Shown piece after piece: positions 41,118 through 53,638 of a DNA stretch of 64,000 bases (position 1 is the stretch's first letter; each line of letters begins with the position of its first letter). A model generated the notes under the pieces. It was given only the letters and a program-made list of their open reading frames with translations, was not told the DNA's origin and did not search any database. The stretch covers positions 62,001 through 126,000 of the forward strand of contig NZ_PSNW01000005.1 of the NCBI RefSeq assembly GCF_002930645.1, in the 5' to 3' direction. This stretch comes from Solimonas fluminis. GTDB taxonomy: Bacteria; Pseudomonadota; Gammaproteobacteria; Nevskiales; Nevskiaceae. Position numbers and translations under genes: made by a program.

Positions 41118-42296
41118 TCAGCCTTTGGCGCGCTGTTCCAGGATCTCCACCGCCGGCAGCTTCTTGCCCTCGAGGAACTCGAGGAAGGCGCCGCCGCCCG
41201 TGGAGATGTAGTCGATGCGCTCGGCCACCTTGAACTTGTCGATCGCCGCCAGCGTGTCGCCGCCGCCGGCCAGCGAGAAGCCCTCGGCCGCCGCAATGGC
41301 CTCGGCGATGGCCTTGGTGCCGCCGGCGAAGCTGTCGTATTCGAACACGCCCACCGGGCCGTTCCAGACGATGGTGCCGCAGGACTTCAGCAGCGCCGAG
41401 AGCTTCTTGCGGGTCTTGGGGCCGATGTCGAGGATCATCTCGTCGGATTCCACCTCGTCGGCATCGCGCACTTCGGCATGCGCCTCGGCGGAGAACTCGG
41501 AGGCCACCACCACGTCTTCCGGCAGCGGGATGTCGCCGCCGCGGGCCTGGATCTTGGCCAGGATCGCGCGCGCCTTCTCCAGCATGTCCGCCTCGTGCAG
41601 CGACTTGCCCACCGGCTTGCCCATGGCGGCCAGGAAGGTGTTGGCGATGCCGCCGCCGATGATCAGCTGGTCGGCCACGTCGGCGAGGTTCTCCAGCAGG
41701 TCCAGCTTGGTCGAGACCTTGCTGCCGCCGACGATCACGGCCAGCGGCTTCTTCGGCGTCGCCAGGGCCTTGCCCAGCGCATCCAGCTCGGCGGCCAGCA
41801 GCGGGCCGGCACAGGCCACCGGCGCGAACTTCGCCACGCCGTGGGTGGAGGCTTCCGCGCGGTGCGCGGTGCCGAAGGCGTCCATCACGTAGACGTCGCA
41901 GAGCGACGCCATCTTCTTCGACAGCGCCTCGTCGTTGTCCTTCTCGCCCTTGAGGAAGCGGGTGTTCTCGCCCAGCGCGATCTGGCCCGGCTCCATGGCG
42001 ATGCCTTCGATCCAGTTGGAGACCAGCGGCACGGTCCGTTCGAGCTTCTCCGACAGCCAGGCGGCCACCAGGGTCAGCGAGGCCTCGGGGTCGAACTTGC
42101 CGGCCTTGGGGCGGCCCAGGTGCGACACCACCAGCACCGAGGCACCCTTCTCCAGCGCCAGCTTCAGCGTCGGCAGCGAGGCACGCAGGCGCGCGTCGGA
42201 GGTGATGCGGCCATTGGAGATGGGCACGTTCAGATCCTGGCGGATCAGCACGCGCTTGCCGGCGAGGTCCAGGTCGGACATGCGAAGGACGGTCAT
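41118..42296 (-). CDS. pgk: Phosphoglycerate kinase
   Basis: 392 residues, full length. Transfers phosphate between 1,3-bisphosphoglycerate and ADP in glycolysis/gluconeogenesis. Motifs: [42 protein letters not shown], and the nucleotide-binding [10 protein letters not shown] with a terminal [17 protein letters not shown]. It follows gap by 100 bp, with a hairpin in between, and is followed directly by the SNF2 gene. Confidence 0.98.
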   Translation of the reverse strand: MTVLRMSDLDLAGKRVLIRQDLNVPISNGRITSDARLRASLPTLKLALEKGASVLVVSHLGRPKAGKFDPEASLTLVAAWLSEKLERTVPLVSNWIEGIAMEPGQIALGENTRFLKGEKDNDEALSKKMASLCDVYVMDAFGTAHRAEASTHGVAKFAPVACAGPLLAAELDALGKALATPKKPLAVIVGGSKVSTKLDLLENLADVADQLIIGGGIANTFLAAMGKPVGKSLHEADMLEKARAILAKIQARGGDIPLPEDVVVASEFSAEAHAEVRDADEVESDEMILDIGPKTRKKLSALLKSCGTIVWNGPVGVFEYDSFAGGTKAIAEAIAAAEGFSLAGGGDTLAAIDKFKVAERIDYISTGGGAFLEFLEGKKLPAVEILEQRAKG

Positions 42297-42341
42297 TATC
42301 TTTTACTCCGTGAGGCGGAAGACGTGGGCGGGAGATCCAAG

Positions 42342-42381
42342 AAAAACGGGAGGGGGAGTCTTGCGTCTCCCCGCTCCCGTT
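42342..42381 (-). terminator. Hairpin between gap and pgk (terminator or attenuator)
   Basis: On the minus strand AACGGGAGCGGGGAG pairs with CTCCCCCTCCCGTT, followed by TTTC. It would terminate part of the gap transcripts before pgk, allowing unequal expression. Confidence 0.7.
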
Positions 42382-42396
42382 CTCGTCTCCGGATGC

Positions 42397-43410
<1,014 letters not shown>

Positions 43411-43445
43411 TTAGTACAGACTGCGGCCATACCCGCAGGTTTCGG

Positions 43446-43477
43446 TTGAAAAACAAAGGGGCGCCTCGCGGCGCCCC
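43446..43477 (-). terminator. Terminator after tkt
   Basis: Minus strand GGGGCGCC-gcga-GGCGCCCC (43477-43458) followed by TTTGTTTTT. Lies between tkt and gap, so gap probably also has its own promoter. Confidence 0.85.
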
Positions 43478-43482
43478 CTCCA

Positions 43483-45489
43483 TCATTTGCCCAGCAGAGC
43501 CGTGACCTTGGCCACGACGTTATCGACCGTGAAGCCGAAGTGTTTCATCACGGCGGCCAGCGGCGCGGACTCGCCGTAGGTGTCCACGCCGAGGACCTCG
43601 CCCTCGTCGCCGACGAAGCCGGCCCAATACAGCGACACCCCGGTCTCGATCGCCAGGCGCTTGCGCAGGGCCTTGGGCAGCACCGATTCGCGGTAGGCGG
43701 CGTCCTGGCGGCGGAAGATCTCCGCGCAGGGGACCGACACCACGCGGACATGGACGCCCTGCTCGGCCAGCTTCTTCGCCGAGTCCACGGCGAGCTGCAC
43801 CTCCGAGCCGGTGGCGATCAGGATGCCCTGGGCGGCGGCGGCCGGCTCCCACAGGACATAGCCGCCGCGGCGGGCGTCGGTGAAATGCGATTCCGGATGC
43901 GCCTGCGGCACCAGGTTCTGGCGCGTCAGCGCCAGCGCCGAGGGGCCGTCCTTGCGCTCGATGGCATCCTGCCAGGCGATGGCGGTCTCGAACTGGTCGG
44001 CGGGACGCCACACGTTCAGGTTCGGGATCAGGCGCAGCGACGCGACGTGCTCCACCGACTGGTGGGTGGGGCCGTCCTCGCCCAGGCCGATCGAGTCGTG
44101 GGTGTAGACGAAGATGCTGCGGATCTTCATCAGCGCGGCCATGCGCACCGCGTTCCTGGCGTAATCGCTGAAGGTCAGGAACGTGCCGCCGAAGGGAATC
44201 AGGCCGCCGTGCAGGGCGACGCCGTTCATGATCGCCGACATGCCGAACTCGCGCACGCCGTAGTTCACGTAGTTGCCGTCGAGGCTGCCGTGGCGTACGG
44301 CCTTGTGGCCCTTGAAGTCGGTGCAGTTGGATTCGCTCAGGTCGGCCGAGCCGCCGAACAGTTCCGGCAGGCCCGCGGCCAGCGCGTCCAGCACGTTCTT
44401 GGAGGCCTTGCGCGTGGCCACCGGCTTGTCGAACTTCGCGGCCTCCGCCAGCGTCGCCGCGGCGGTCGCGGCCCAGTTTGCCGGCAGCTCGCCCTTCATG
44501 CGGCGCTCGAAGTCGGCAGCGTCCTCGGGGAACTTCTCGGCATAGGCGCGGAAGGCCTGGGTCCAGGCCTGCTGGCGCTGCCTGCCCTTCTCCAGCGCGT
44601 TCCAGCCGGCGCGGATCTCGTCGGGGATCTCGAAGGGCGCGTGGGTCCAGCCCAGCTTCTCGCGCACCAGCTTGATCTCGGCCTCGCCCAGCGGCGCGCC
44701 ATGGCACTTCTCCTTGCCCTGCAGGTTCGGCGAGCCGAAGCCGATGATGGTCTTGCAGCAGACCAGGGTCGGCTTGTCCTGCGTGGCGCGGGCGGTATCG
44801 ATGGCCTTCTTGATCTCGGCCGGGTTGTGGCCGTCGACGTTGCGGATCACCTGCCAGCCGTAGGCCTCGAAGCGGCCCGGCGTGTCGTCGCGGAACCAGC
44901 CCTCGACCTCGCCGTCGATGGAGATGTTGTTGTCGTCGTAGAACACCACCAGCTTGCCCAGGCCCAGGGTGCCGGCCAGCGAGCAGGCTTCATGGCTGAT
45001 GCCTTCCATCAGGCAGCCGTCGCCGGTGAAGACGTAGGTGTAGTGGTCGACCACGCTGTGGCCGTCGCGGTTGTAGCGCGCGGCGAGCACGCGCTCGGCC
45101 AGCGCCATGCCCACGGCATTGGCCAGGCCCTGGCCCAGCGGGCCGGTGGTGGTTTCCACGCCCGGGGTGATGCCGTACTCCGGATGGCCGGCCGTCTTGG
45201 AGTGCAGCTGGCGGAAATTCTTCAGCTCCTCCATCGGCAGCGGGTAGCCGGTCAGGTGCAGCAGCGCGTACAGCAGCATCGAGCCGTGGCCATTGGACAC
45301 CACGAAGCGGTCGCGGTTGGCCCAGCTGGTGTCGGCGGGGTTGTGGCTCAGGTAGTCGTTCCAGAGCACTTCGGCGATGTCCGCCATGCCCATCGGCATG
45401 CCGGGATGGCCGGAGTTGGCTTTTTGCACGGCATCCATCGCCAGGGCGCGGATGGCATTGGCGAGTTCGAAGCGGTTCGTCGCGGGCAT
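43483..45489 (-). CDS. tkt: Transketolase
   Basis: 668 residues from ATG 45489 ([21 protein letters not shown]). Thiamine pyrophosphate enzyme of the pentose phosphate pathway. Motifs: [21 protein letters not shown], the TPP-binding [14 protein letters not shown] and [15 protein letters not shown], and the catalytic region [19 protein letters not shown]. An alternative TTG nine codons earlier is less likely. No strong ribosome-binding site is seen. Heads tkt-gap-pgk but with a terminator behind it. Confidence 0.98.
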   Translation of the reverse strand: MPATNRFELANAIRALAMDAVQKANSGHPGMPMGMADIAEVLWNDYLSHNPADTSWANRDRFVVSNGHGSMLLYALLHLTGYPLPMEELKNFRQLHSKTAGHPEYGITPGVETTTGPLGQGLANAVGMALAERVLAARYNRDGHSVVDHYTYVFTGDGCLMEGISHEACSLAGTLGLGKLVVFYDDNNISIDGEVEGWFRDDTPGRFEAYGWQVIRNVDGHNPAEIKKAIDTARATQDKPTLVCCKTIIGFGSPNLQGKEKCHGAPLGEAEIKLVREKLGWTHAPFEIPDEIRAGWNALEKGRQRQQAWTQAFRAYAEKFPEDAADFERRMKGELPANWAATAAATLAEAAKFDKPVATRKASKNVLDALAAGLPELFGGSADLSESNCTDFKGHKAVRHGSLDGNYVNYGVREFGMSAIMNGVALHGGLIPFGGTFLTFSDYARNAVRMAALMKIRSIFVYTHDSIGLGEDGPTHQSVEHVASLRLIPNLNVWRPADQFETAIAWQDAIERKDGPSALALTRQNLVPQAHPESHFTDARRGGYVLWEPAAAAQGILIATGSEVQLAVDSAKKLAEQGVHVRVVSVPCAEIFRRQDAAYRESVLPKALRKRLAIETGVSLYWAGFVGDEGEVLGVDTYGESAPLAAVMKHFGFTVDNVVAKVTALLGK

Positions 45490-45591
45490 GGGAAGCGGCG
45501 GCCTGAAGGGAAACAAAAAGGGCGCATATTTTCAGGGTTTGCGCGCGCCGGGGCAAGGAAACGGCGGCGGCAACCGTTATCCAGGGCACAA

Positions 45592-45623
45592 AAAAGCCCG
45601 GCGGCAGGCGCCGCCGGGCTTTT
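45592..45623. terminator. Bidirectional terminator before tkt
   Basis: AAAAGCCCGGCGGC (45592-45605) pairs with GCCGCCGGGCTTTT (45610-45623), loop AGGC. Ends the minus-strand DUF6351 gene. Confidence 0.9.
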
Positions 45624-45634
45624 CGATCAAGGGT

Positions 45635-48082
45635 TTACTGCGCCTTGCCGGACCGCGCGGCCCACCATTTGAGGGAGTGCGGGGCTTCCAGCCGCTCGCC
45701 GCCCAGGGACGGGTACAGCAGGCTGTGCTCGACGTCCTCGGCCGCCGGCTTCGTAAAGTCGCAAACGCCGTCCGGGAAGATCGCCCGGACCTCGGCGACC
45801 TGCGCCTCGCTGAGCTTGCCGGCGTAGTCGGCCGGGTCCACCGGGCGCAGCTGGCAGCGGATGATGTCGTCGGTCATCGGCATGCCGGCCACCATGCGCG
45901 GCGTCCGGGTCACCGGCAGCGCCAGCGAGCAGACCCCGAGCCCGGAGCCGTCGTTGTTGTAGAACTCCGGCAGGTCGACGCGCAGCGGGACGTTGACGTC
46001 GAACTCGGGGATCAGGTCGTGCAGGGGTCCCAGCTGGGGCAGCAGCGGCAGCTGCGCCAGGCCCAGCGGCAGCAGGATCGCATCCGGCAGCTCCAGGCGG
46101 CCGCCGATGGTGCCGAACACGCAGCGATCGGCCGCCGCGGCCGGCTTGGCCGCGATCACGGCCGCCATGTGGTCGCCGCCGTATTCCGGCCGCTGCAGGG
46201 CCTCCAGCCACTGCTCCATCACCGGGTAGCCGTCGGCCTGGGTCACGACGCCGCGCCACAGGCCCTGGGTCGTCACCTGGCCGGTCTGCTTCTGCAGGCG
46301 CGAGCGCACGATGAACGGGCGCACCGCCTCGTGGATGTTGGCCACCGGGATCAGGTCCAGGTAGGGCGCATGATCCAGCACCGGCGTCTCCGCCAGGGCG
46401 CCGCGGCCGATGACGCCGCCGACCTGGTACGCGACCTTGGCCATCCGCTCGTTCATGCGCATGCGCTGGGCCACCGGCTTGCCGTCGATGTTGAAGCCGC
46501 CGATGTTGCGGTTGACGTCGAGAAACTCCTCGGCGCTGATCGTGCCCGCCAGCAGCGCCCCCAGGCCGTACTGCACGCCGGTATTGTCCAGCGGGCGGTT
46601 GGCGTAGCCGGTCTCCGGATCACGTCCGAAGATGTTGACGTTGGCGTCCTGCACCGTGCAGCGCACGCCCTTGAGGTTGGGACCGTTGGGATTGTCGGGG
46701 CCGCGGTAGCGGTCCTCCTCCGGCACCGGGCCGCAGCCGGTCTCGGGATTGAGCAGGTCCAGGAAGGCATCGACCCAGGACTGGCAGATGGCGTTGAGCG
46801 GGTTGCCCACCAGCAGGTTGTGGCCGTTGACCGCCGCCTGCTTGCCCACGCTCCAGTCCAGCGAGCTGTTCTCGTAGTAGTGCTGCAGCAGGCCGCAGTC
46901 CGCCACCGTCATCGCCGTGGTCAGGATGTCGGCGAAGGTCGCGGTCGGCATCGCGCCGCTGAGCACGCCCGGCAGGTTGTTGGCGAGGTTGTACTGCTGC
47001 AGCGCCGCGCCCGAGCCGTTGGTGCCGATCATGAACCGCACCGGGCCGTACTTCTCGGTGATGTGCTCCTTCATCAGCATCGCCGTCTCGGCGCTGATCA
47101 GCGGATTGCAGTGGTTGCCGAACGCGCTGAGCGTGTTGTGGATCACCAGGTCGCCCTTGCCGAGGCGGTCGGCGATGCCCACCAGGTTGATCAGCAGGTT
47201 GTCGGCCGAGATCTCGGTCAGCGCCAGCGCACCGAGCACCAGGTTGGGATCGCTCCTGCCCTGCTGGTAGCCGACGCCGCAGGATTCGCCGAAGACATAG
47301 TAGACGTGGCCGTCCCACAGCGCCGCCTCGAAGGGCGCCTCGGGACCGCGGGCATGCGGATCGTCCAGCACCGCCAGGCGTGCGATGCCGCGGTTGATCG
47401 TGGAGGTCTCCATGCGCACGACGAAGGGAACGGCGCGGCCGTCCTTGGTCTCGGTCATGATCACGTCGCCCGGATAGGGGGCGTAGGGATCGGCCAGCTC
47501 GCTGAAGCCCTGGTTGGTCACCGAGCGGTAGAACCACTTGTACTGCGTGACGATCGAGCAGTTGGCGTCGATCGGCGCGCCGAGGCCGTTGTCCTCGGTG
47601 CGGCAGATGAAGGGTTTCTGGTGCGGGCCCGACAGCACCGGGCCGGTGATCGGGTGGTTGATCACGGTCAATTCGGCGCGGCGGACGCCGGCCTCGCCGC
47701 TGACGGTGGCCGCCAGGCGGTTGGCGCCCTTCTTCAGGCCGGTGACCAGGCCACGCACCTCGCCGCCCTCCGCGCGGGCGAAGGCCGCGCTGACGTCGGC
47801 CCCGTTGCGCGTCACCTTGAAGGTATCGCCCGCGGCCAGTCCGCGCAGGCCCAGCAGCACGTCGCCGTCGGTCACCGCGTCGGGCAGGGTCGAGAGCGTG
47901 ATCATCTCGAACTGGCCCGGTTCCAGCGGCGGCGTGGCGCGCGTGTGGTAGTCGGCCTCGACCAGGTTGGTGCCGCCGCTGCTGCCGCCCTCGCCGTCCA
48001 CCGATCCGGAACGGCCGGTACAGCCGGCCAACGCCCACAGCAGCGCCGCGCACAGTGCCGTGCGCCTCGTCAGGGCCTTCAT
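45635..48082 (-). CDS. DUF6351-family secreted lipoprotein
   Basis: 815 residues. Signal peptide with lipobox: MKALTRRTALCAALLWALAGC, then a Gly/Ser-rich linker. An N-terminal Ig-like segment (ITLSTLPDAVTDGDVLLGLRG, VSGEAGVRRAELTVINHP) precedes a large alpha/beta-hydrolase-like region (GHVYYVFGESCGVGYQQG, FMIGTNGSGAALQQYNLAN) that fits DUF6351 proteins, thought to be related to tannase/feruloyl esterase-type hydrolases. TNGSGAA could be a nucleophile elbow. A polymer- or ester-hydrolysing role is inferred. AGGAGAGAG precedes the ATG. Stands alone with its own terminator. Confidence 0.75.
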   Translation of the reverse strand: MKALTRRTALCAALLWALAGCTGRSGSVDGEGGSSGGTNLVEADYHTRATPPLEPGQFEMITLSTLPDAVTDGDVLLGLRGLAAGDTFKVTRNGADVSAAFARAEGGEVRGLVTGLKKGANRLAATVSGEAGVRRAELTVINHPITGPVLSGPHQKPFICRTEDNGLGAPIDANCSIVTQYKWFYRSVTNQGFSELADPYAPYPGDVIMTETKDGRAVPFVVRMETSTINRGIARLAVLDDPHARGPEAPFEAALWDGHVYYVFGESCGVGYQQGRSDPNLVLGALALTEISADNLLINLVGIADRLGKGDLVIHNTLSAFGNHCNPLISAETAMLMKEHITEKYGPVRFMIGTNGSGAALQQYNLANNLPGVLSGAMPTATFADILTTAMTVADCGLLQHYYENSSLDWSVGKQAAVNGHNLLVGNPLNAICQSWVDAFLDLLNPETGCGPVPEEDRYRGPDNPNGPNLKGVRCTVQDANVNIFGRDPETGYANRPLDNTGVQYGLGALLAGTISAEEFLDVNRNIGGFNIDGKPVAQRMRMNERMAKVAYQVGGVIGRGALAETPVLDHAPYLDLIPVANIHEAVRPFIVRSRLQKQTGQVTTQGLWRGVVTQADGYPVMEQWLEALQRPEYGGDHMAAVIAAKPAAAADRCVFGTIGGRLELPDAILLPLGLAQLPLLPQLGPLHDLIPEFDVNVPLRVDLPEFYNNDGSGLGVCSLALPVTRTPRMVAGMPMTDDIIRCQLRPVDPADYAGKLSEAQVAEVRAIFPDGVCDFTKPAAEDVEHSLLYPSLGGERLEAPHSLKWWAARSGKAQ

Positions 48083-48173
48083 TGCTCTCTCCTCCCGCTC
48101 TATTGAAATGTGAAGCTTTCGTTATGGCACCAACATAGCGCCTGAGCCCGGGTTCGGAAATGAGCGGAAATTA

Positions 48174-48506
48174 CTAACTGCGGGGCGCGGCGTCCCCTCT
48201 GCCCCGCGGCGGGTGCGTGGCGCGGAACACCAGGTACACCATCCAGGGGAACACGAAGCTCCACCAGCCGATCGCATCGGCCAGCGGAAATTCCGCCATC
48301 TGCGGATCGCCCAGGTAGCGCTGCAGTCGCACCCAGGCATAGAGCCCGACGAACAGCCAGCACAGCTGCGTGGCGGCCAGCCACAGCAGCCGCGACCACC
48401 AGCGCGCGCTCGGGTGGAACAGGATCAGCAGCGGCGGCAGGAACAGCAGCAGCGCATTGAGCAGCCCGCGCGGCGCCAGCGGGAACAGCTGCGACAGCAG
48501 CTCCAT
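48174..48506 (-). CDS. Small integral membrane protein, 110 aa
   Basis: 110 residues with three membrane helices ([51 protein letters not shown]) and a polar tail rich in Arg/Gly. Its ATG overlaps the stop of the thioredoxin-fold gene (TGATG), so the two are translated together. No family recognised. It might anchor or serve the thioredoxin-like protein at the membrane. Confidence 0.7.
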   Translation of the reverse strand: MELLSQLFPLAPRGLLNALLLFLPPLLILFHPSARWWSRLLWLAATQLCWLFVGLYAWVRLQRYLGDPQMAEFPLADAIGWWSFVFPWMVYLVFRATHPPRGRGDAAPRS

Positions 48507-49069
48507 CAGGAGCCCTTCCGGAACTTGATGCTGCAGCCGAGGCTGGGCTGCTGCCCGCCCGGCACCGGGCGGCCGGCCAGCAACGCCTCCAGCGCGGCGC
48601 GCAACTCGGCCCCCGTCACCGGCCGGCCGTTGCCCGGCGTGGAGTCGTCGAGCCGCCCGCGGTAGGCCAGCCTCAGGCCGGCGTCGAACAGGAAGAAGTC
48701 CGGGGTGCAGGCCGCCTCGTAGGCGCGGGCCACGTCCTGGCTCTGGTCGTAGAGGTAGGGAAAGGGATAGCCCAGCGCCCGCCCGGCCTCGGCCATCCGG
48801 TCCGGCGCGTCCTCCGGGTAGGCCAGGGCGTCGTTGGAGGAGATCGCGACGAAGCCCACGCCGCGCCCCTGGTAGTCGCGCGCCAGCCGCAGCAGCTCGG
48901 CGTTGACGTGCTTCACGTAAGGGCAATGATTGCAGATGAACATCACCAGCGTGGCGTACTCCGCCCGGACGTCGGACAGGCCCAGGGACTGGCCGCCGAG
49001 GGTGTCGGGCAGGCTGAAGTCCGGCGCGGGGGTGCCCAGGGCGAGCATGCTGGAGGGAGTCGGGGCCAT
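48506..49069 (-). CDS. Thioredoxin-fold (AhpC/TSA-like) protein
   Basis: 187 residues. [20 protein letters not shown] is the peroxiredoxin/TlpA-type start, and the active-site region is [18 protein letters not shown] with Cys46 and Cys49. The CNHCPYVKH pattern marks a widespread thioredoxin-family group of bacterial peroxiredoxin-like proteins. No signal peptide, so cytosolic. Downstream a small membrane protein is coupled to it. Divergent from metK. Confidence 0.85.
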   Translation of the reverse strand: MAPTPSSMLALGTPAPDFSLPDTLGGQSLGLSDVRAEYATLVMFICNHCPYVKHVNAELLRLARDYQGRGVGFVAISSNDALAYPEDAPDRMAEAGRALGYPFPYLYDQSQDVARAYEAACTPDFFLFDAGLRLAYRGRLDDSTPGNGRPVTGAELRAALEALLAGRPVPGGQQPSLGCSIKFRKGS

Positions 49070-49246
49070 TTTCGGCTCTTGGGTCTTCGGATCCGGGCGA
49101 TTCGGGTGAGGCTTTTGTGCAAGATTAGCCGCGCCCGGGCCCCGAATTCATCCCTATGGCGGGCTTGCCCCGCAGGCTTTACAATATCCGCTCATCCGCA
49201 TAAACGGATTGAGACTCCCGTTTACCCCATTCCGAGGGCTGCACCG

Positions 49247-50464
49247 ATGTCCGAATACCTGTTTACCTCCGAGTCCGTTTCCGAAGGCCATCCGGACAAG
49301 ATGGCGGACCAGATCTCCGACGCGATCCTGGACGCGATCCTGGCGCAGGACCCGCGGGCGCGCGTCGCCTGCGAAACCCTGGTGAAGACGGGCGTGGTGG
49401 TGCTGGCCGGCGAAGTCACGACCAGCGCCAACATCGACGTCGACGCCATCGCGCGCGGCGTGGTCAACGGCATCGGCTACAGCAACACCGAGGTCGGCTT
49501 CGACGGCCACACCTGCGGCGTGCTCAACATCATCGGCAAGCAGTCCCCGGACATCGCCATGGGCGTCGACGGCACCGCCAAGAAGGCCAAGGCCGCCGAG
49601 GACATCGGCGCCGGCGACCAGGGCCTGATGTTCGGCTACGCCTGCAACGAAACCAGCGCGCTGATGCCGGCCCCGATCTTCTACGCCCACCGCCTGGTCG
49701 AGCAGCAGGCCAAGATCCGCAAGGCCAAGAAGGGCGGACTGCCCTGGCTGCGCCCGGACGCCAAGAGCCAGATCACGCTGCGCTACCGCGACGAGCAGGT
49801 CGTCGGCATCGACGCCGTGGTGCTGTCCACCCAGCACGATCCGAGCATCAAGCTCAAGGACCTGCGCGAGGCCGTGCTGGAGGAGATCATCAAGCCGGTG
49901 CTGCCGGCGAAGTGGCTGACCAAGTCCACCAAGTTCCACATCAACCCGACCGGCAACTTCGTGATCGGCGGCCCGGTGGGCGACTGCGGCCTGACCGGCC
50001 GCAAGATCATCGTCGACTCCTACGGCGGCTGGGCCCGCCATGGCGGCGGCGCCTTCTCCGGCAAGGATCCGTCCAAGGTCGACCGCTCGGCCGCCTACGC
50101 CGCGCGCTACGTCGCCAAGAACATCGTCGCGTCGGGCCTGGCCGACCGCTGCGAGGTGCAGGTGAGCTACGCCATCGGCGTGGCCGAGCCGACCTCGATC
50201 ATGGTCACCACCTTCGGCACCGGCAAGGTTTCCGACGAGGCCCTGGAGAAGCTGGTGCGCCGCCACTTCGACCTGCGCCCGGGCGGCATCATCAAGATGC
50301 TCGACCTGATCCACCCGATGTACCAGGCCACCGCCTCCTACGGCCACTTCGGCCGCAAGCCCTACGAGTTCAAGGGCACGGACGGCAAGAGCCACACCGC
50401 CTTCTCCTGGGAGAAGACGGACAAGGCCGAAGCCCTCGCCTCCGATGCGAAGAAGCTGAAGTAG
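49247..50464 (+). CDS. metK: S-adenosylmethionine synthetase
   Basis: 405 residues. Makes SAM from methionine and ATP. Motifs: [20 protein letters not shown], the flexible [12 protein letters not shown] loop, and the C-terminal [22 protein letters not shown] (split). ATG 49247 follows GAGGG. Upstream, an imperfect hairpin CTCATCCG/CGGATTGAG lies near 49190-49214, but no known SAM riboswitch is recognised. Forms the methyl cycle group with ahcY and metF. Confidence 0.98.
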   Translation: MSEYLFTSESVSEGHPDKMADQISDAILDAILAQDPRARVACETLVKTGVVVLAGEVTTSANIDVDAIARGVVNGIGYSNTEVGFDGHTCGVLNIIGKQSPDIAMGVDGTAKKAKAAEDIGAGDQGLMFGYACNETSALMPAPIFYAHRLVEQQAKIRKAKKGGLPWLRPDAKSQITLRYRDEQVVGIDAVVLSTQHDPSIKLKDLREAVLEEIIKPVLPAKWLTKSTKFHINPTGNFVIGGPVGDCGLTGRKIIVDSYGGWARHGGGAFSGKDPSKVDRSAAYAARYVAKNIVASGLADRCEVQVSYAIGVAEPTSIMVTTFGTGKVSDEALEKLVRRHFDLRPGGIIKMLDLIHPMYQATASYGHFGRKPYEFKGTDGKSHTAFSWEKTDKAEALASDAKKLK

Positions 50465-50474
50465 GCCGCAACGA

Positions 50475-50505
50475 GGAGAGGCGGCGCCCGCCGCCTCTCC
50501 TTTTT
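50475..50505 (+). terminator. Terminator between metK and ahcY
   Basis: GGAGAGGCGGC (50475-50485) pairs with GCCGCCTCTCC (50490-50500), loop GCCC, then TTTTT. Strong Rho-independent terminator 10 bases after metK. Confidence 0.92.
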
Positions 50506-50525
50506 CATCGATACCGGAGTCACCC

Positions 50526-51965
<1,440 letters not shown>

Positions 51966-52040
51966 AGTGCTGAGTGCTGAGTGCTGAGTTCTAAGTAGAA
52001 ATCTCGCCACTCAGCACTTAGTCCTCAGCACTGAGCACTG
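51966..52040. repeat. AGTGCTG-type repeat and inverted repeat between ahcY and metF
   Basis: Direct repeats of AGTGCTG (three copies in 22 bases from 51966) are followed by an inverted arm with ACTCAGCACT and CTCAGCACTGAGCACT near 52010-52038. The arms form a long imperfect hairpin. The element fills the whole ahcY-metF gap. Confidence 0.7.
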
Positions 52041-52045
52041 TCTTT

Positions 52046-52909
52046 ATGGGCCAGGAAATCACCTTCTCGTTCGAGCTGTTCCCGCCGCGCACGCCGGAGG
52101 GCTGGCAGAAGCTGCCGGCGCTGGTGCAGAAGCTGGCGTCGGTACGGCCGGCGTTCTTCTCCGTCACCCACGGCGCCGGCGGTTCCGACCAGCACGGCAC
52201 CTACGAGGCGATCATGCAGGTGGTGGAGCACAGCGGCATCGAGGCCGCACCGCACCTGACCTGCGTCGGCTCCACCCGCGACAGCATCGCCGCCCTGCTG
52301 CAGCGCTATCGCGAGGCGGGCGTCAGGCGCATCGTCGCGCTGCGCGGCGACCTGCCGCCGGACCTCCAGCCCGGCGAGGCGCCGGGCGAGTTCCGCTACG
52401 CCAGCGAACTGGTGGGCTTCATCCGCGAGCGCCACGGCGATCATTTCCGCCTGGAGGTCGCCGCCTACCCCGAGATGCATCCCCAGGGCATCACGCCGGC
52501 GCAGGACTTCGAACACTTCCGCCGCAAGGCGGAGGCCGGCGCGCATGCGGCGATCACGCAGTACTTCTTCAACGCCGACGCCTACTTCGACTTCGTCAAC
52601 CGCTGCGAACAGGCGGGCCTTTCGCTGCCGGTGATCCCCGGCATCATGCCGATCACCAACTTCGCCCAGCTGGCCCGCTTCTCCGCCGCCTGCGGCGCCG
52701 AAATCCCGCGCTGGATCCGCCTGCGCCTGGAGCAGCTGCAGGACGACAAGCCGGCGCTGCTGGACTTCGGCCTGGACGTGGTGACGCAGCTGGCCCGCAC
52801 GCTGCTGGACAACGGCGCCCCCGGCCTGCACTTCTACACGCTGAACCAGTCGGAGCCGACGCTGCGGCTGTGGAAGAACCTGGCGCTGCCGATGCCGTTG
52901 GCAGCCTGA
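52046..52909 (+). CDS. metF: 5,10-methylenetetrahydrofolate reductase
   Basis: 287 residues. Flavoenzyme that makes 5-methyl-THF for methionine synthesis. Motifs: ITFSFELFPPRTPEG with the catalytic Glu, HLTCVGSTRDSI, ALRGDLPP, and the KAEAGAHAAITQYFFN segment. The ATG at 52046 directly follows the repeat and has no ribosome-binding site, so translation may depend on the structure upstream. Completes the SAM cycle with metK and ahcY. Confidence 0.97.
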   Translation: MGQEITFSFELFPPRTPEGWQKLPALVQKLASVRPAFFSVTHGAGGSDQHGTYEAIMQVVEHSGIEAAPHLTCVGSTRDSIAALLQRYREAGVRRIVALRGDLPPDLQPGEAPGEFRYASELVGFIRERHGDHFRLEVAAYPEMHPQGITPAQDFEHFRRKAEAGAHAAITQYFFNADAYFDFVNRCEQAGLSLPVIPGIMPITNFAQLARFSAACGAEIPRWIRLRLEQLQDDKPALLDFGLDVVTQLARTLLDNGAPGLHFYTLNQSEPTLRLWKNLALPMPLAA

Positions 52910-52996
52910 ATTGAAGTCTGGGGAGCCATCCATGGCGGGACTTCTGTCACATGATTTGTCCCCTGCCCGGCCCTCATGGCCCGGCGTCCGGCAACG

Positions 52997-53023
52997 CAGG
53001 CAATGCCCTTCAGGCATTGCCTG
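52997..53023. terminator. Hairpin after metF
   Basis: CAGGCAATGCC (52997-53007) pairs with GGCATTGCCTG (53013-53023) with a 5-base loop. No T tract, so possibly an mRNA-end structure rather than a true terminator. Confidence 0.5.
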
Positions 53024-53044
53024 AGCGCGTAGCCTCACCCTGAA

Positions 53045-53638
53045 ATGCTGCTGCTCGCCGCCCTGGTCTTCGCCGGCCTGAGCGTCGCCACCGCCTGGCT
53101 GGAACAGGCGCTGCACCGGAACACCCGTGAAGAGGCCCTGCGCCTGTGGGGCGAATGGTTCCTGCTGCCGCTGGCGCGCGTGTTCTGCCTGATGGCCTTC
53201 ATCGTGCTGGCCGGCGCGTCGCTATACGGCTTGCGCGACATCCCCTCCCCGGCCGAGCTGCTGGCCCAGGCCCCGGGCCGTACCGACCGGCTGATCACCT
53301 GGCTGTTCTTCACCGGGTTGCTGCTGCCGGCCGTTCCGCTGCTGCGGCGCGTGCCGGGCCTGGTGCTTCCGCTGCAGGGGGGCGCGGGCGTGGCGCTGGT
53401 CTTCACCTGGCTGGCCGCGGCGGCGGATTTCGGCGGCGCGCGCCTCTGGCCCGACCTGCCGACGCTGCTGATGCTGGCCGCCCTCTCCGGCTTCGCGATG
53501 GCCTGCGCCCATCTGCTGACGCAGGCGGTGCAGGACGAGGTGCGGCGCCAGGAGGCCTACGACCTGCTGCTGCTCTGGCTGCAGCTGCCGCTGCTGGTGG
53601 CCTACGGCCACTGGCTGGGGCGTCAGCTTCCGGCCTGA
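53045..53638 (+). CDS. Uncharacterised membrane protein
   Basis: 197 residues with about five membrane helices (MLLLAALVFAGLSVATAWL, VFCLMAFIVLAGASLYGL, ITWLFFTGLLLPAVPLL, GVALVFTWLAAAADFG, LLMLAALSGFAMACAHLL). A conserved-looking acidic/basic segment QDEVRRQEAYDLLLLW lies near the end. No family recognised. It overlaps the convergent Popeye-like gene by 16 bp. Confidence 0.65.
   Translation: MLLLAALVFAGLSVATAWLEQALHRNTREEALRLWGEWFLLPLARVFCLMAFIVLAGASLYGLRDIPSPAELLAQAPGRTDRLITWLFFTGLLLPAVPLLRRVPGLVLPLQGGAGVALVFTWLAAAADFGGARLWPDLPTLLMLAALSGFAMACAHLLTQAVQDEVRRQEAYDLLLLWLQLPLLVAYGHWLGRQLPA

Noticed and set aside
43540-45672. Long plus-strand frame opposite tkt
   Set aside because: Shadow of transketolase.
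49070-49246. SAM riboswitch before metK
   Set aside because: Only a short imperfect hairpin; none of the conserved SAM-I, II or IV elements are recognisable.
50465-50525. SAH riboswitch before ahcY
   Set aside because: The gap is filled by a plain terminator hairpin and a ribosome-binding site; no SAH aptamer elements.
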